The notes under the pieces: generated by a model
Databases searched by the model: none
What the model saw: the letters and a program-made list of their open reading frames with translations, nothing else
What the model was told of the DNA's origin: nothing
Origin: Sphaerothrix gracilis
Lineage (GTDB): Bacteria; Cyanobacteriota; Cyanobacteriia; Phormidesmidales; Phormidesmidaceae
NCBI RefSeq assembly: GCF_030405905.1
Contig: NZ_JASATW010000005.1
Span: 124,001-188,000 of the forward strand
Reading direction: 5' to 3'
DNA length: 64,000 nt
In this document: piece by piece, positions 1 to 9,114 of the stretch
Position numbering within the stretch: position 1 is the stretch's first letter
How the letters are laid out: every line of letters begins with the position of its first letter
Made by a program: the position numbers and the translations under genes

Positions 1-8
1 ATGGGGGG

Positions 9-836
9 CTAATCACTCACCTTTTGCATGACCTGCAGCGCTGAGAGGCCAGTAGCGGCAAGGCGATCGCTGATGGCTTCTAGCGCTACTTTCAGGTCTG
101 CAAATAGTGCCTGACGCTGTTCATCAGGCAGAGCGATGTAAGGCGATAGGGTACTCAGCAATAACAGATAGTCCTCAACACTATAGGCTGTTTGCCAAAT
201 CTGCCACTCAGACTGCAGGTTGTGAAAATAGCCTGAGCCAATCGCAGCTTTTCCAAATTCGCCCATGTTGTTTAGATGAGTTGCTATAGACTCTCGCTCC
301 GCCAGCCCTGGCTCGTAGTTTCGTAAGATAGGGGCTATGGCTTGAAAACTTCTTTTCTCTAGCTGCGGCGCAATATTCCACAGTAAGACGAGCGATTTGC
401 CAGGTTTAAGAGCATCAAAGGCTTTAGCGTGCCGGACATCGGCAGAAATCCAGTGAAAGGCGTTAGCTGCGAGAACAGCATCAAAGCGGGCGGCGGGCAG
501 AGGCCATTCCTCAAAGGTAGTGTTAATGATGCTAACGGCTGGATAGGGCTGGCAGTTCTGACAAGCTAGGGCATAGGTAGAGCGACTAGGCTCTAAGCAA
601 ACCAGCCTCAACCCTAGCTGGGCAAAATCGGTTGTTGCAGTACCGGGGCCGCATCCCAATTCCAGCAGACAATCGCCTAAAGAGAGCTTTGCTAGGGCGA
701 TCGCCTGCCGAATCAGCGGCTGGGGGTAGCGGGGCCTCGCCTTATCATAAGCAGCTGCAACGGCTGAGTACCAGGTTTTCTTACGGCTCAGCTCTTGGGA
801 GTAGAAAGATGCAGGCGATCGCTCAAAACTGGTCAT
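9..836 (-). CDS. class I SAM-dependent methyltransferase
   Basis: Probable small-molecule methyltransferase of the class I (Rossmann) type, about 275 aa. The SAM-binding motif I is clear (LELGCGPGTAT), followed by the acidic residue of motif II (CLEPS) and a post-motif segment AANAFHWIS typical of the UbiE/Tam-like subgroup. No transmembrane segment. The substrate cannot be read from the sequence. The frame stays open to an ATG at 923, but that would overlap the upstream gene by 35 bp and add residues that look non-coding; the ATG at 836 is preferred although neither start has a strong ribosome binding site. The gene lies downstream of, and codirectional with, the Mo-nitrogenase-like gene. 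Family confident, substrate unknown. Confidence 0.85.
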   Translation of the reverse strand: MTSFERSPASFYSQELSRKKTWYSAVAAAYDKARPRYPQPLIRQAIALAKLSLGDCLLELGCGPGTATTDFAQLGLRLVCLEPSRSTYALACQNCQPYPAVSIINTTFEEWPLPAARFDAVLAANAFHWISADVRHAKAFDALKPGKSLVLLWNIAPQLEKRSFQAIAPILRNYEPGLAERESIATHLNNMGEFGKAAIGSGYFHNLQSEWQIWQTAYSVEDYLLLLSTLSPYIALPDEQRQALFADLKVALEAISDRLAATGLSALQVMQKVSD

Positions 837-888
837 TCCTGACTTTAAAGCGGCATTTCCTGAGTCCGCTTGATACCCGGATGGATTC

Positions 889-1206
889 CTAAATATAGGC
901 GGAAATATCTTCGCCGCACTCATCCGCTAGGTAGCAGAGAGCACGGAACCGTAGGCTGACAAGTTCTTCGTAGAGGGGATTGAGCTTGCAGAGCGGTGGA
1001 ATGTGGCCGAGCTTGCGCCCAAACAATAGAATATCTCGCTCGAAGGGGCATTGGGCTGGGATCAGCTTAGCTAATCGCCGCGCGGTTGTTTGCCGCTGCA
1101 CGTTGAGATTGTCAAGCCAAGCCCGCAGGGGATGTAAAAGATCAAATTTAGGCAGTTGTAGAGAACCGTAGCTACCTGTTTGAAAACCAGAAACGCGGTT
1201 ATTCAT
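889..1206 (-). CDS. Mo-dependent nitrogenase C-terminal-like small protein
   Basis: About 105 aa, resembling the cyanobacterial family annotated as Mo-dependent nitrogenase C-terminal domain (PF06967), recognised by the C-terminal block IPPLCKLNPLYEELVSLRFRA followed by LCYLADECGEDIS. Despite the name, these stand-alone proteins occur widely in cyanobacteria, including ones that fix no nitrogen, and their role is unknown; no nif gene is visible here. The ATG at 1206 is chosen over an upstream TTG at 1230. It probably shares a transcript with the methyltransferase that follows it. Confidence 0.8.
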   Translation of the reverse strand: MNNRVSGFQTGSYGSLQLPKFDLLHPLRAWLDNLNVQRQTTARRLAKLIPAQCPFERDILLFGRKLGHIPPLCKLNPLYEELVSLRFRALCYLADECGEDISAYI

Positions 1207-1908
1207 TACACTAATCTTGAACAATTTCAAGAGATTTGTTGGACTGAACGCCCTTGTCTGTGTCTACCCTAAAAAACGCTGCGATGGACTGGGTAAAGCA
1301 AACAATAAAAAGAGCGAGGATTTACTGAAGCTCTAGTAAAGGTGGGCGCGTTCTTAACCATTATGCCCAGCTTCATAACATTTTGTTACAGGCTGAGAAA
1401 TGGTTTCTCTTTTATTTTGCCACGACTAAAAACTTTAGAACGTTGCTGGGAGACACTTTTGAGATTGTCAGCCTGAAATTTGATATTGACAAAAATCAAA
1501 ATAACCAGTCCATAGAATTTACTAAACCCTATGGACTGGGCTAATAGTTTACAAATGCTTGCCCTCCATAGACGGGTAAGTAGAGGTAAACGGTGCTGTA
1601 AAGTGCCGTAGCTATAGCCGCAACGTCCTATCCTACAAAGCTTTGGCTCGTTACGCTGCTGCCAATAAATCCTACGAGAGTAAATCTGCCATTTGTAAAA
1701 CGGAAACCAGCTTACCTACGTAAGTCAATACACCTGAGAGATAAAAACGACCTAGATTTTTAACAACTTATGTCGAATGTCAATTATGTGACCACGACCG
1801 CTGTATAAATTGGCTGTTCTCACGGAAGTTAAGCAAAGGCCAGACCGATAGAAGACTGACGCATGTTTTATGAAATGATCTTTAGGGTGGAGCAGGGTGA
1901 ATTGATCC
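1207..1908. other. non-coding region between divergent genes
   Basis: About 700 bases without a convincing gene. They separate a leftward and a rightward gene, so both promoters should lie here. The sequence is AT-richer than the flanks and carries one clear stem-loop (1505-1539). No tRNA-like cloverleaf or plausible small reading frame was seen. Confidence 0.5.
1505..1539. repeat. perfect 11-bp inverted repeat (orphan stem-loop)
   Basis: CCAGTCCATAG at 1505-1515 is matched by CTATGGACTGG at 1529-1539 around a 13-nt loop. No T-run follows on either strand and no gene ends nearby, so it is not an ordinary terminator. It could be a repeat-family hairpin, an RNA structure in an upstream leader, or a protein site. 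Confidence 0.6.
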
Positions 1909-2757
1909 ATGAGCGTCTCAGGATTATCGTTTAGCGTTTTTTGGGGAACTATCTTTGCCTGCTTGGCGGCTGGACTGCCGGGGCAGGCAGCTTCAGTGTT
2001 GCTAAATACAGATCAGGGCGAAGTGGGGACTGTAGATCCCTTTTCAGGCGAATTTGTACCCATGTTTGCGGGGTCTAGCTTCAATGACATTGCTTTATCC
2101 CAGCAGAGGATTGCCGTCGGCGTCACGGCTGATAATCAGCTTTATCGAGTGCAGAACGGCGCGGCTGAGTTTGTCGGCAGCTTGGGGCTGAGCGCATCGG
2201 TCATTGTCACAGGCTTGAGCTTTGATCCGCAAAATCGGCTCTATGCGCTAGGATTCGAGGCTCAAACCCAGGAAGGACGGGTCTATCAGGTTGATGCCAG
2301 TACCGGGTTAGCAACCTTGTTGGTCAGCAGTCTACCCGCAGGCCGCTATCAGGATTTGGTGTTTGATGCCGATCGCAATCAGTTTTTTGCTGTACGGCAG
2401 GCTACTGGCAGCGCCGACAGCGTTTTATGGGCCTTGGCCCTGAACGGCACTGCCGCTGATATTGGCAGCATCGGCTTTGCCGCCGTTACCGGGCTGGCCA
2501 TTAGCAATGGGGCACTGTATGGCTACACGCAGCAGGGCCAGCAGCTCCAAATCAATCCGTTCACAGGGGCTGGCGTTTTTGATTTAGCTGTCAATAGTCC
2601 GGTAGGGAGCAATCGCCAGTTTTTGGGAGCCGCTTCTGCGCCGATTCCGTTTACGACTGTGCCTCAGCCTTCCCCTGTTCCAGAGCCTTCTTTTTTGCTA
2701 GCGGCGATGGCGGCAGGCGGGTTAGGTATCCTAATGCGACGGCGGCAGCATTCCTGA
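1909..2757 (+). CDS. PEP-CTERM protein, probable beta-propeller
   Basis: Exported protein of 282 aa. It has an N-terminal signal peptide (hydrophobic to about residue 28, ending near GQAAS), repeated short beta-like segments of the pattern DNQLYRV, NRLYALG and GALYGYT that suggest a propeller-like fold (DUF4394-like), and a C-terminal PEP-CTERM sorting signal: VPEPS, a hydrophobic stretch, then RRR. PEP-CTERM tails are recognised and cleaved by exosortases; a cyanoexosortase A gene lies at 34.7 kb. The ATG is fixed by an in-frame TGA just upstream, with GGTGA as a possible ribosome binding site. Sorting class confident; molecular role unknown. Confidence 0.85.
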   Translation: MSVSGLSFSVFWGTIFACLAAGLPGQAASVLLNTDQGEVGTVDPFSGEFVPMFAGSSFNDIALSQQRIAVGVTADNQLYRVQNGAAEFVGSLGLSASVIVTGLSFDPQNRLYALGFEAQTQEGRVYQVDASTGLATLLVSSLPAGRYQDLVFDADRNQFFAVRQATGSADSVLWALALNGTAADIGSIGFAAVTGLAISNGALYGYTQQGQQLQINPFTGAGVFDLAVNSPVGSNRQFLGAASAPIPFTTVPQPSPVPEPSFLLAAMAAGGLGILMRRRQHS

Positions 2758-2758
2758 C

Positions 2759-2791
2759 AAAAAGGTGCATCCGGCAAGGCCCGATGCACCT
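2759..2791 (-). terminator. intrinsic terminator of the leftward phosphoesterase gene
   Basis: A perfect 9-bp stem (AGGTGCATC at 2763-2771, GATGCACCT at 2783-2791) sits between two convergent stop codons. Read leftwards it is followed by five T residues (A-run at 2759-2763), fitting a Rho-independent terminator for the minus-strand gene; it may also slow rightward transcription. Confidence 0.75.
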
Positions 2792-2814
2792 AAAGGGTTA
2801 GGGTTAGCTACGGC

Positions 2815-4656
2815 CTAGACAAGTGTTTTACGGCGCTTGAGCAGCCTTGTACCAATAGTCCCAAGACCTAGCAGCCCCAGAAGGGTGCCTGGCTCAGGGA
2901 CTACCTCAGTAGCGAAAAGGCGACCTTCACCTCCTTCGGGATACTGATCTGCTGTCACAACGCCGCCAAGACCTCCCTCGGCCACATCCGCCTCGATGTA
3001 GTTTTGCAGTGCCTGCTGGTAGGAGATGCCGACGTTGGTCAGGGGATTGTCAACGAGAGGGTAGTCATCGCCGCCCCTAGCGAGGAAATCAATTGTTGCC
3101 AAGGCAATGGTAGGCGCGCTGTCTATTACCTGGCCGTTGCGGACGATATAGGTGCCGTCGTCTAGCTGCACATCTACCACTCGACTGCCAGGAGCTGCTG
3201 AGAGATCTAGGCCAACTTCAACGCCGGCAATCTGCGCGAAGCGACCGCTGACATCTTCCACCGCAGAATAGGCATTTTCAAAGATGGCTTTTACCTGAGC
3301 TGGCATCACATCAGAAACAATCGAGACAAAGTTAGGGAAAGGCAAAATGTCAATCGTGTCTTTCACCGTGATACTGTCCCCGGCATCAATCACAACGCTG
3401 TTACGAACGCCGCCGCCATTCTGCAGGCCAATGACAGGCGTATCGGTTCTTAGGGAGTCTGCTAGTGCTTGAGCCTGCCACAGCAGCGCGTCAGCAATCA
3501 AATTCCCCAAGTTTGTTTCACTGGTGCGGACTGATTCACGCACTCCGTTGAGCTGCACTGCCGTTGTGCCCACGACCTCAGCTTCCAGCGCGGCAACTGC
3601 CGCCTCTAAAGGAGCAATCACGTTACTAGCAATCACGGCATTAGGCTGAATGCCCTGAGCCGCCAAGTCTGGGCCGAACACGCGCACAGGCTCGCCGTTG
3701 AAGGCAGTCACAACGCCATTATCGTCGAATTCGACAATGAGCTGGCCGAGATAACCGTATTCTCCCGGCGTGGTGACGATAGGAACGCTCTGACCATTGG
3801 CGTTAGTTGCCGTGACCGGGTAGGGGCCAAACACGCTAGCGTTACCGCTGTTGACGTTTTCCTGGTCGCTGGGGAGAGCATTGTTGAGGTCGTCAACCAG
3901 GAGTTCATCCCCCCCACCAGCGATGACCACATCAACGCCGCTCAGCTGGGGAACCAAATCAATCTCGGTGTTAATAGATTGCAGGTGACTAATTAGAATA
4001 ATTTTGTTGATGCCCTGAGCCTGGAGCTGATTGATTTCGGCCTGTACTTGAGCCAGAACAGGTTGAACATCAACCCCGCCCGGACTGGCAATAGAGGCCA
4101 AATTTTCTGTAATAGCGGAAACCACGCCAATTTGTTCGCCGCCCTGATTAATCACAGTGCTTTCGGCAATGCGGCCTGCATCAGCTAGGGGCGCTAAGGG
4201 CGTATTGGTAAAGTCTAGGTTAGCGCTGAGAAAAGGAGCGGTGCCGCCAAACTCGTCGTAGTAGGTATTGATGAAATTGGCGAGGAAATCAGGGCCAAAA
4301 TCAAATTCGTGATTGCCCAGGGCGATCGCGTCATAGCCAATAGCCGCTAGCACCTGAGCATCATATAGAGTGCCCGCCTCTTGGCTAGCCGTAAAGGTAA
4401 GACCCGCTAAGAAATTGTCCCCTGAGGAGAGGGTGATGGGATTGACAGCGGTGCTGCGTAGGCTGTTGATCAGACCGACAAATTCAGCCGCGCCGCCTTC
4501 CGTTCCGGCTGGGCCTGCGTCAGGCAGCAGCGCCGATTCGCCGTCGTTGTTATGAAAAATTGTCAGGGTAAAAGCAAGGGCTGAATCTATAGTCAGAAAT
4601 CCAATCAGGCTTAAGCTGCTAGCAGCTAAGACAGTGTTTTTGAGGAGCTTATACAT
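2815..4656 (-). CDS. 5'-nucleotidase/metallophosphoesterase with PEP-CTERM signal
   Basis: Exported phosphoesterase of 613 aa in the UshA/5'-nucleotidase family, expected to dephosphorylate nucleotides or related esters outside the cytoplasm. Order: signal peptide (1-28, ending DSALA); metallophosphoesterase domain with SGDNFLAG, GNHEFDFG and ISHLQS; C-terminal 5'-nucleotidase domain with QNGGGVRNS and an NLIADALL segment; PEP-CTERM tail VPEPGT plus hydrophobic stretch plus KRRK. The usual first metal motif DxH is DGE here (HNNDGES), a substitution I recall in other PEP-CTERM relatives. The ATG at 4656 is preferred to an upstream TTG at 4668 because the signal peptide then begins MYKLLKN. Likely role: surface phosphate scavenging. 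Confidence 0.88.
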   Translation of the reverse strand: MYKLLKNTVLAASSLSLIGFLTIDSALAFTLTIFHNNDGESALLPDAGPAGTEGGAAEFVGLINSLRSTAVNPITLSSGDNFLAGLTFTASQEAGTLYDAQVLAAIGYDAIALGNHEFDFGPDFLANFINTYYDEFGGTAPFLSANLDFTNTPLAPLADAGRIAESTVINQGGEQIGVVSAITENLASIASPGGVDVQPVLAQVQAEINQLQAQGINKIILISHLQSINTEIDLVPQLSGVDVVIAGGGDELLVDDLNNALPSDQENVNSGNASVFGPYPVTATNANGQSVPIVTTPGEYGYLGQLIVEFDDNGVVTAFNGEPVRVFGPDLAAQGIQPNAVIASNVIAPLEAAVAALEAEVVGTTAVQLNGVRESVRTSETNLGNLIADALLWQAQALADSLRTDTPVIGLQNGGGVRNSVVIDAGDSITVKDTIDILPFPNFVSIVSDVMPAQVKAIFENAYSAVEDVSGRFAQIAGVEVGLDLSAAPGSRVVDVQLDDGTYIVRNGQVIDSAPTIALATIDFLARGGDDYPLVDNPLTNVGISYQQALQNYIEADVAEGGLGGVVTADQYPEGGEGRLFATEVVPEPGTLLGLLGLGTIGTRLLKRRKTLV

Positions 4657-4984
4657 AAAATAGGTCAAACCGTTACTCTACAATCGATAGCTGTGGATCG
4701 AGAACGACAGGGCGTAACTAACCATCAAGCAAGCGAACTCCCAGCCCTGGTATAAATACACACGGTCGTAGCCTAGCGATCGCAGATTAAGGAGAAACGC
4801 GGAAAGGTTAAGTGAAGATGCGATAAAGTTAACTCAGGATTAAAAGCCCGTTTTTTTATCAAGGCTTTAAGATTGGCCCCCTTTGACTTCACTGATTCTT
4901 TAATCAGATAATGAGCTGGCGAAGTTTTAAGCAATCATTAAAATACCTGTAGAGCTTTGAGTTGCTGGTTTAGTGGGAGTCCTT
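4657..4984. other. intergenic region between the phosphoesterase and glgX
   Basis: About 330 bases between divergent genes. It should contain both promoters. A short imperfect hairpin (TAAAAGCC near 4842 with GGCTTTAA near 4863) flanks a seven-T run. GGGAG at 4975-4979 is the ribosome binding site that decides the glgX start. Confidence 0.4.
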
Positions 4985-7186
4985 ATGGAGCTGCAAATTT
5001 GGCCCGGTAAATCCCACCCGCTGGGGGCCACCTGGGATGGTCAAGGAACTAATTTTGCGCTGTTTTCAGAAAATGCAATTCGAGTAGAGTTGTGTCTGTT
5101 TGATGAAGCCGATCAGGAAACGCGGGTGCCGCTGCCTGAAGTTAGCAATTTTGTCTGGCACTGCTATATTCCTGGTATTCATCCTGGCCAGCGCTATGGC
5201 TTCCGGGTTTACGGGCCGCATCAGCCGGAGCAGGGCCATCGCTTCAATATCAATAAGCTGCTGATTGATCCCTACGCTAAGGCGATCGCTGGGGATGTCA
5301 TCCACAGCAGCGAGATTTTTGGCTATCCGGTGGAGCAGATGCCGGATGTAGACTGCGATTTGCTGCGATCGAAGCAGGACGACGCCCAGTTTATTCCCAA
5401 AGCCATCGTCATCGACCCCAGCTTTGACTGGGAAGGCGATCGCTTTCCGGAAACCCCCTGGTACCGCACTATCATCTATGAAACCCACGTTAAAGGGTTT
5501 ACCCAGCAGCATCCCGATATTCCGCCAGAGCTGCGCGGCACCTACGCCGGTTTGGGCCACCCAGCCGCGATCGCCCATCTCCAGTCTTTAGGCGTCACCG
5601 CTGTTGAGCTGCTACCGGTTCACCACTTCAATCGCTATCCCGGCCATCTGGTAGGGGCGGGGCTGCACAACTACTGGGGCTATGACTCTTTGGCCTACTT
5701 TGCCCCTTACTCCGGCTATAGTGCTGCCGGTATTCACGGCCAGCAGGTGCAGGAATTCAAGCAGATGGTGAAAGCGCTGCACAAGGCCGGTATTGAAGTC
5801 ATTCTAGACGTGGTATATAACCACACAGGCGAGGGCAACCAGTTTGGCCCTACCTTGACCCTGCGCGGCATTGATAACGCCGTATACTACCGTCTGAGTG
5901 AGGAAGATCCCCGCTATTACATTGACTTTACCGGCTGCGGCAACTCTCTCAATGTGCGGCATCCGCAAATTCTGAAGCTGATCATGGACAGCCTGCGCTA
6001 CTGGGTGCTGGAGATGCACGTAGACGGCTTCCGCTTTGATTTAGCCTCGGCTCTGGCGCGAGAACTGTACGAGGTAGATAGCCTAGCCGCCTTTTTCGAC
6101 ATCATCCACCAAGACCCGGTGCTGTCGGTAACGAAGCTGATTGCCGAACCCTGGGATCTGGGTGAAGGCGGCTATCAGGTGGGTAATTTTCCGCTGCTGT
6201 GGTCAGAGTGGAACGGTAAGTACCGCGACACCATGCGCGACTTTTGGCGAGATGAACCCTGCCGTCTCGGTGAATTTGCTTTTCGGATGACGGGCAGCTC
6301 CGATCTCTACGAGTTCAACGGCAAGCTGCCCCATGCCAGCGTTAACTTTATCACCTGTCACGATGGCTTTACCCTGCGGGATCTCGTTAGCTACAACGAA
6401 AAGCACAACGAAGCTAACGGCGAAGATAACCGTGATGGGGAAAGCCACAATCGCTCTTGGAACTGCGGTGAGGAAGGTCCCACAGAGGATCCAGAGATCA
6501 TACAGCTACGGCTGCGACAGCAGCGCAACCTGTTAACAACGCTGATTCTCTCTCAGGGCGTACCTATGATGCTAGGGGGGGATGAATTCGGGCGATCGCA
6601 GCAGGGCAATAATAACGGCTACTGCCAAGACAATGAAATTTCCTGGTTTGACTGGAACCTACGGGCGGAAAACCTAGAGCTGCTGGAGTTTACCCGGCAG
6701 CTAATTCAGTTCCGCCATCAACATCCGGTTTTCTGTCGGCGGGACTGGTTTCAAGGGCGGGAAATTCACGGCTCTGGCGTCAGCGACATTGGCTGGTTTA
6801 ACCCAGACGGGACAGAAGTGCGAGATGACGACTGGCACGAACATTCCGCTAAGGCGATTGGCGTTTTCCTTAACGGTGAAGAACTGAGAACGCCCAACGC
6901 TCAGGGGAAGCGGGTGGTAGACGACAGCTTCTTGCTGTTCTTTAATGCCCAGCCAGACTTAGTCGAGTTTGCCATTCCCTCAACTCTCCAGCAGCAGTCT
7001 TGGCAGGTAACGCTCGACACGAAGGCTGGCGGCTTCATCCCGGAGGGGCCAGTCTACGGCAAGTCTGATGTCGTGCCGGTGGCGGGGCGATCGCTGATCG
7101 TACTGCACTGCCCGCTGTGCTTCAAAACTGCCGACTGTGCGGACGAGTCAGTCCAGGTCATTACCTGCGCTACCCAGCCTGAATAA
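4985..7186 (+). CDS. glgX: glycogen debranching enzyme GlgX
   Basis: Isoamylase-type debranching enzyme of 733 aa that hydrolyses alpha-1,6 branches of glycogen in the cytoplasm. An N-terminal CBM48-like region (about 1-130) precedes the GH13 barrel. Visible motifs: DVVYNHTGEGN, GFRFDLAS (nucleophile Asp, near residue 350), IAEPWD (acid/base Glu, near 387) and FITCHDGFT (third Asp, near 458), followed by the GlgX/TreX-type block NEKHNEANGEDNRDG. Start: ATG at 4985, five bases after GGGAG; an upstream GTG at 4973 is less likely. The stop abuts the ATG of the next gene, so the two are probably cotranscribed. Very confident. Confidence 0.95.
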   Translation: MELQIWPGKSHPLGATWDGQGTNFALFSENAIRVELCLFDEADQETRVPLPEVSNFVWHCYIPGIHPGQRYGFRVYGPHQPEQGHRFNINKLLIDPYAKAIAGDVIHSSEIFGYPVEQMPDVDCDLLRSKQDDAQFIPKAIVIDPSFDWEGDRFPETPWYRTIIYETHVKGFTQQHPDIPPELRGTYAGLGHPAAIAHLQSLGVTAVELLPVHHFNRYPGHLVGAGLHNYWGYDSLAYFAPYSGYSAAGIHGQQVQEFKQMVKALHKAGIEVILDVVYNHTGEGNQFGPTLTLRGIDNAVYYRLSEEDPRYYIDFTGCGNSLNVRHPQILKLIMDSLRYWVLEMHVDGFRFDLASALARELYEVDSLAAFFDIIHQDPVLSVTKLIAEPWDLGEGGYQVGNFPLLWSEWNGKYRDTMRDFWRDEPCRLGEFAFRMTGSSDLYEFNGKLPHASVNFITCHDGFTLRDLVSYNEKHNEANGEDNRDGESHNRSWNCGEEGPTEDPEIIQLRLRQQRNLLTTLILSQGVPMMLGGDEFGRSQQGNNNGYCQDNEISWFDWNLRAENLELLEFTRQLIQFRHQHPVFCRRDWFQGREIHGSGVSDIGWFNPDGTEVRDDDWHEHSAKAIGVFLNGEELRTPNAQGKRVVDDSFLLFFNAQPDLVEFAIPSTLQQQSWQVTLDTKAGGFIPEGPVYGKSDVVPVAGRSLIVLHCPLCFKTADCADESVQVITCATQPE

Positions 7187-7531
7187 ATGTCTGTTTACGA
7201 GCGCATTTATGAAATTGTGCGACAGATTCCGGCGGGGCAAGTCGCTACCTACGGGCAGGTGGCTGAACTGGCGGGGCTATTTGGCAAGCCTCGCTTAGTT
7301 GGCTATGCGTTGTACCGGGTGACGGCTGCCGCTGATGTTCCCTGGCAGCGGGTGGTCAATGCTAAAGGAGAAGTCTCCCACTCTCCTTTGCGCAATGGCA
7401 CTGACTATCTGCAAAAAGATCTCTTAGAAGCTGAAGGCGTTGTATTTGATCAGGGCGGCAGAATCAATCTAAACCACTACCGCTGGCAGCCGCCGTTGAA
7501 GCTACTAGAGAGCCTTGACTCAGGCCGCTAA
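7187..7531 (+). CDS. alkyltransferase-like (ATL) DNA repair protein
   Basis: Protein of 114 aa with the MGMT DNA-binding fold (IPAGQVATYGQVAELAG; helix-turn-helix region with GYAL). The active-site PCHRV of true O6-alkylguanine transferases is PWQRVV here: Trp replaces the acceptor Cys. That is the signature of ATL proteins, which bind O6-alkylguanine and flag it for nucleotide excision repair instead of removing the alkyl group. The start codon directly follows the glgX stop, so translation may be coupled, although the functions look unrelated. Confident at family level. Confidence 0.9.
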   Translation: MSVYERIYEIVRQIPAGQVATYGQVAELAGLFGKPRLVGYALYRVTAAADVPWQRVVNAKGEVSHSPLRNGTDYLQKDLLEAEGVVFDQGGRINLNHYRWQPPLKLLESLDSGR

Positions 7532-7657
7532 CAAAATATCAAAAACGCAGGAAGGGCAGGTTTGGGACTAACTGTTCTGGCTCAGTTTTGCTGAAAGCCC
7601 CCCTATCTCGTTAGTCTAACCAGTAGAAACGAGTAGAAGTGTAGGGGTAGAAAGTAG

Positions 7658-9109
7658 ATGGATGTCCAAACGCCCGATTGGGTCAAACATGCGGTCTTTT
7701 ACCAAATTTTCCCAGACCGTTTTGCCCGCACCCATCGAGTTCACAATAAGCCTGAGATGGCCGTTACTCTGGAGCCTTGGAATGCAACGCCTACGCTGAC
7801 GGGCTATAAAGGGGGCGATCTCTGGGGGGCAATTGATAAGCTCGACTACCTGAAAGATTTGGGCATTACGGCGCTTTATCTGACCCCGATTTTCCGCTCT
7901 CCCAGCAATCATCGCTATCACACCCACGATTACTACCAGGTTGATCCGCTTCTAGGAGGCAACGAAGCGTTCGCGGACTTTTTGGCAGCCGCTCACCAGC
8001 GCGATCTGAAAGTGGTTTTAGATGGCGTTTTTAATCACGCTAGCCGGGGATTCTTTTTCTTCAATGACATTCTAGAAAATGGGCCGCATTCTCCCTGGCT
8101 AGAATGGTTTCAGGTCGATCAATGGCCCTTATCTGCCTACGACGGTTCGCTACCGGCTAACTATATTAGCTGGGTTGATAACCGAGCCTTACCCCAGTTT
8201 CGTCACAGCAATCCGGCAGTGCGGGAGTACATTATGCAGATTGCCGAATACTGGATTGAGCAGGGGATTGACGGCTGGCGCTTAGATGTCCCGGCTGAAG
8301 TGGAGGTCGAGGGCTTTTGGCAAGAGTTTCGCGATCGCGTCAAAGCTATTAATCCCGATGCCTACATCGTGGGGGAAATCTGGACAGATGCGCGGCAATG
8401 GCTCGACGGTACCCAGTTTGACGCCGTGATGAACTACCTCTTCACCGGGCCGACCCTGGCTTTTACAGCGGGCGATCGCGTCGTGATGGAGCATGTAGAA
8501 GCGCCTGAATACTATCCCTATCCGGCCCTAGACGCAGCCGGCTATGCCGCCAAAATGCAGCACCTCCTCGACCTCTATCCCTGGGAAATTCAGCTAGCTC
8601 AGCTCAACCTCCTCTCTAGCCATGACGTTCCCCGCGCCGCGACGGTGGTGGCCGAAGACGCCGCCAGCTACAATCTGGCTTTGCTATTGCAGATGACCTT
8701 TCCGGGGACTCCCTGCATTTACTACGGCGACGAAGTGGGCCTTGTCGGCGGCATGGATCCTGAAAATCGGCGGGGATTTCCGCCGGAAAAAGACTGGAAC
8801 TCGGACTTACTGGCAACTCACAAAACCCTGATTGCCCTGCGACATCGGCATCCGGCATTAAGAACGGGCACCTACCAGGTAGTGGCTACTGAGGGGCTGT
8901 GCTATGTGTTTGAGCGATCGCTGCCAACAGAAACCGTACTGGTGGCGGTAAATGCAGGGGAAACCGCCGCCGTAGTAGAGCTGTCCAAGTCTCAGCTAGC
9001 TTCAGATAACTTCCCCCAAACCGTCTTGTATGGTTCTGGGGAAGGAGAATGGTGCGAGAAAACCCTGAGGCTTAGCCTGCCAGCCCGCAGCGGCTTGGTC
9101 ATGGGCTAG
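7658..9109 (+). CDS. GH13 alpha-amylase / neopullulanase-like enzyme
   Basis: Intracellular alpha-glucan hydrolase of 483 aa; no signal peptide. GH13 motifs in order: VVLDGVFNHAS (region I), GWRLDVP with the nucleophile Asp near residue 209, VGEIW with the Glu near 238, and LLSSHD with the transition-state Asp near 322. The N-terminus (WVKHAVFYQIFPDRF) and compact size fit the cyclomaltodextrinase/neopullulanase/maltogenic subgroup, but without its long N-terminal domain. AGGGG lies 10-15 bases before the ATG. Its place behind glgX suggests joint mobilisation of glycogen, with this enzyme acting on linear maltodextrins; exact specificity is unknown. Confidence 0.9.
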   Translation: MDVQTPDWVKHAVFYQIFPDRFARTHRVHNKPEMAVTLEPWNATPTLTGYKGGDLWGAIDKLDYLKDLGITALYLTPIFRSPSNHRYHTHDYYQVDPLLGGNEAFADFLAAAHQRDLKVVLDGVFNHASRGFFFFNDILENGPHSPWLEWFQVDQWPLSAYDGSLPANYISWVDNRALPQFRHSNPAVREYIMQIAEYWIEQGIDGWRLDVPAEVEVEGFWQEFRDRVKAINPDAYIVGEIWTDARQWLDGTQFDAVMNYLFTGPTLAFTAGDRVVMEHVEAPEYYPYPALDAAGYAAKMQHLLDLYPWEIQLAQLNLLSSHDVPRAATVVAEDAASYNLALLLQMTFPGTPCIYYGDEVGLVGGMDPENRRGFPPEKDWNSDLLATHKTLIALRHRHPALRTGTYQVVATEGLCYVFERSLPTETVLVAVNAGETAAVVELSKSQLASDNFPQTVLYGSGEGEWCEKTLRLSLPARSGLVMG

Positions 9110-9114
9110 GGCGG

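Noticed and set aside
889..1206. Evidence for nitrogen fixation
   Set aside because: The Mo-nitrogenase-C-terminal-like family occurs in non-fixing cyanobacteria and no nif gene is present in the window.
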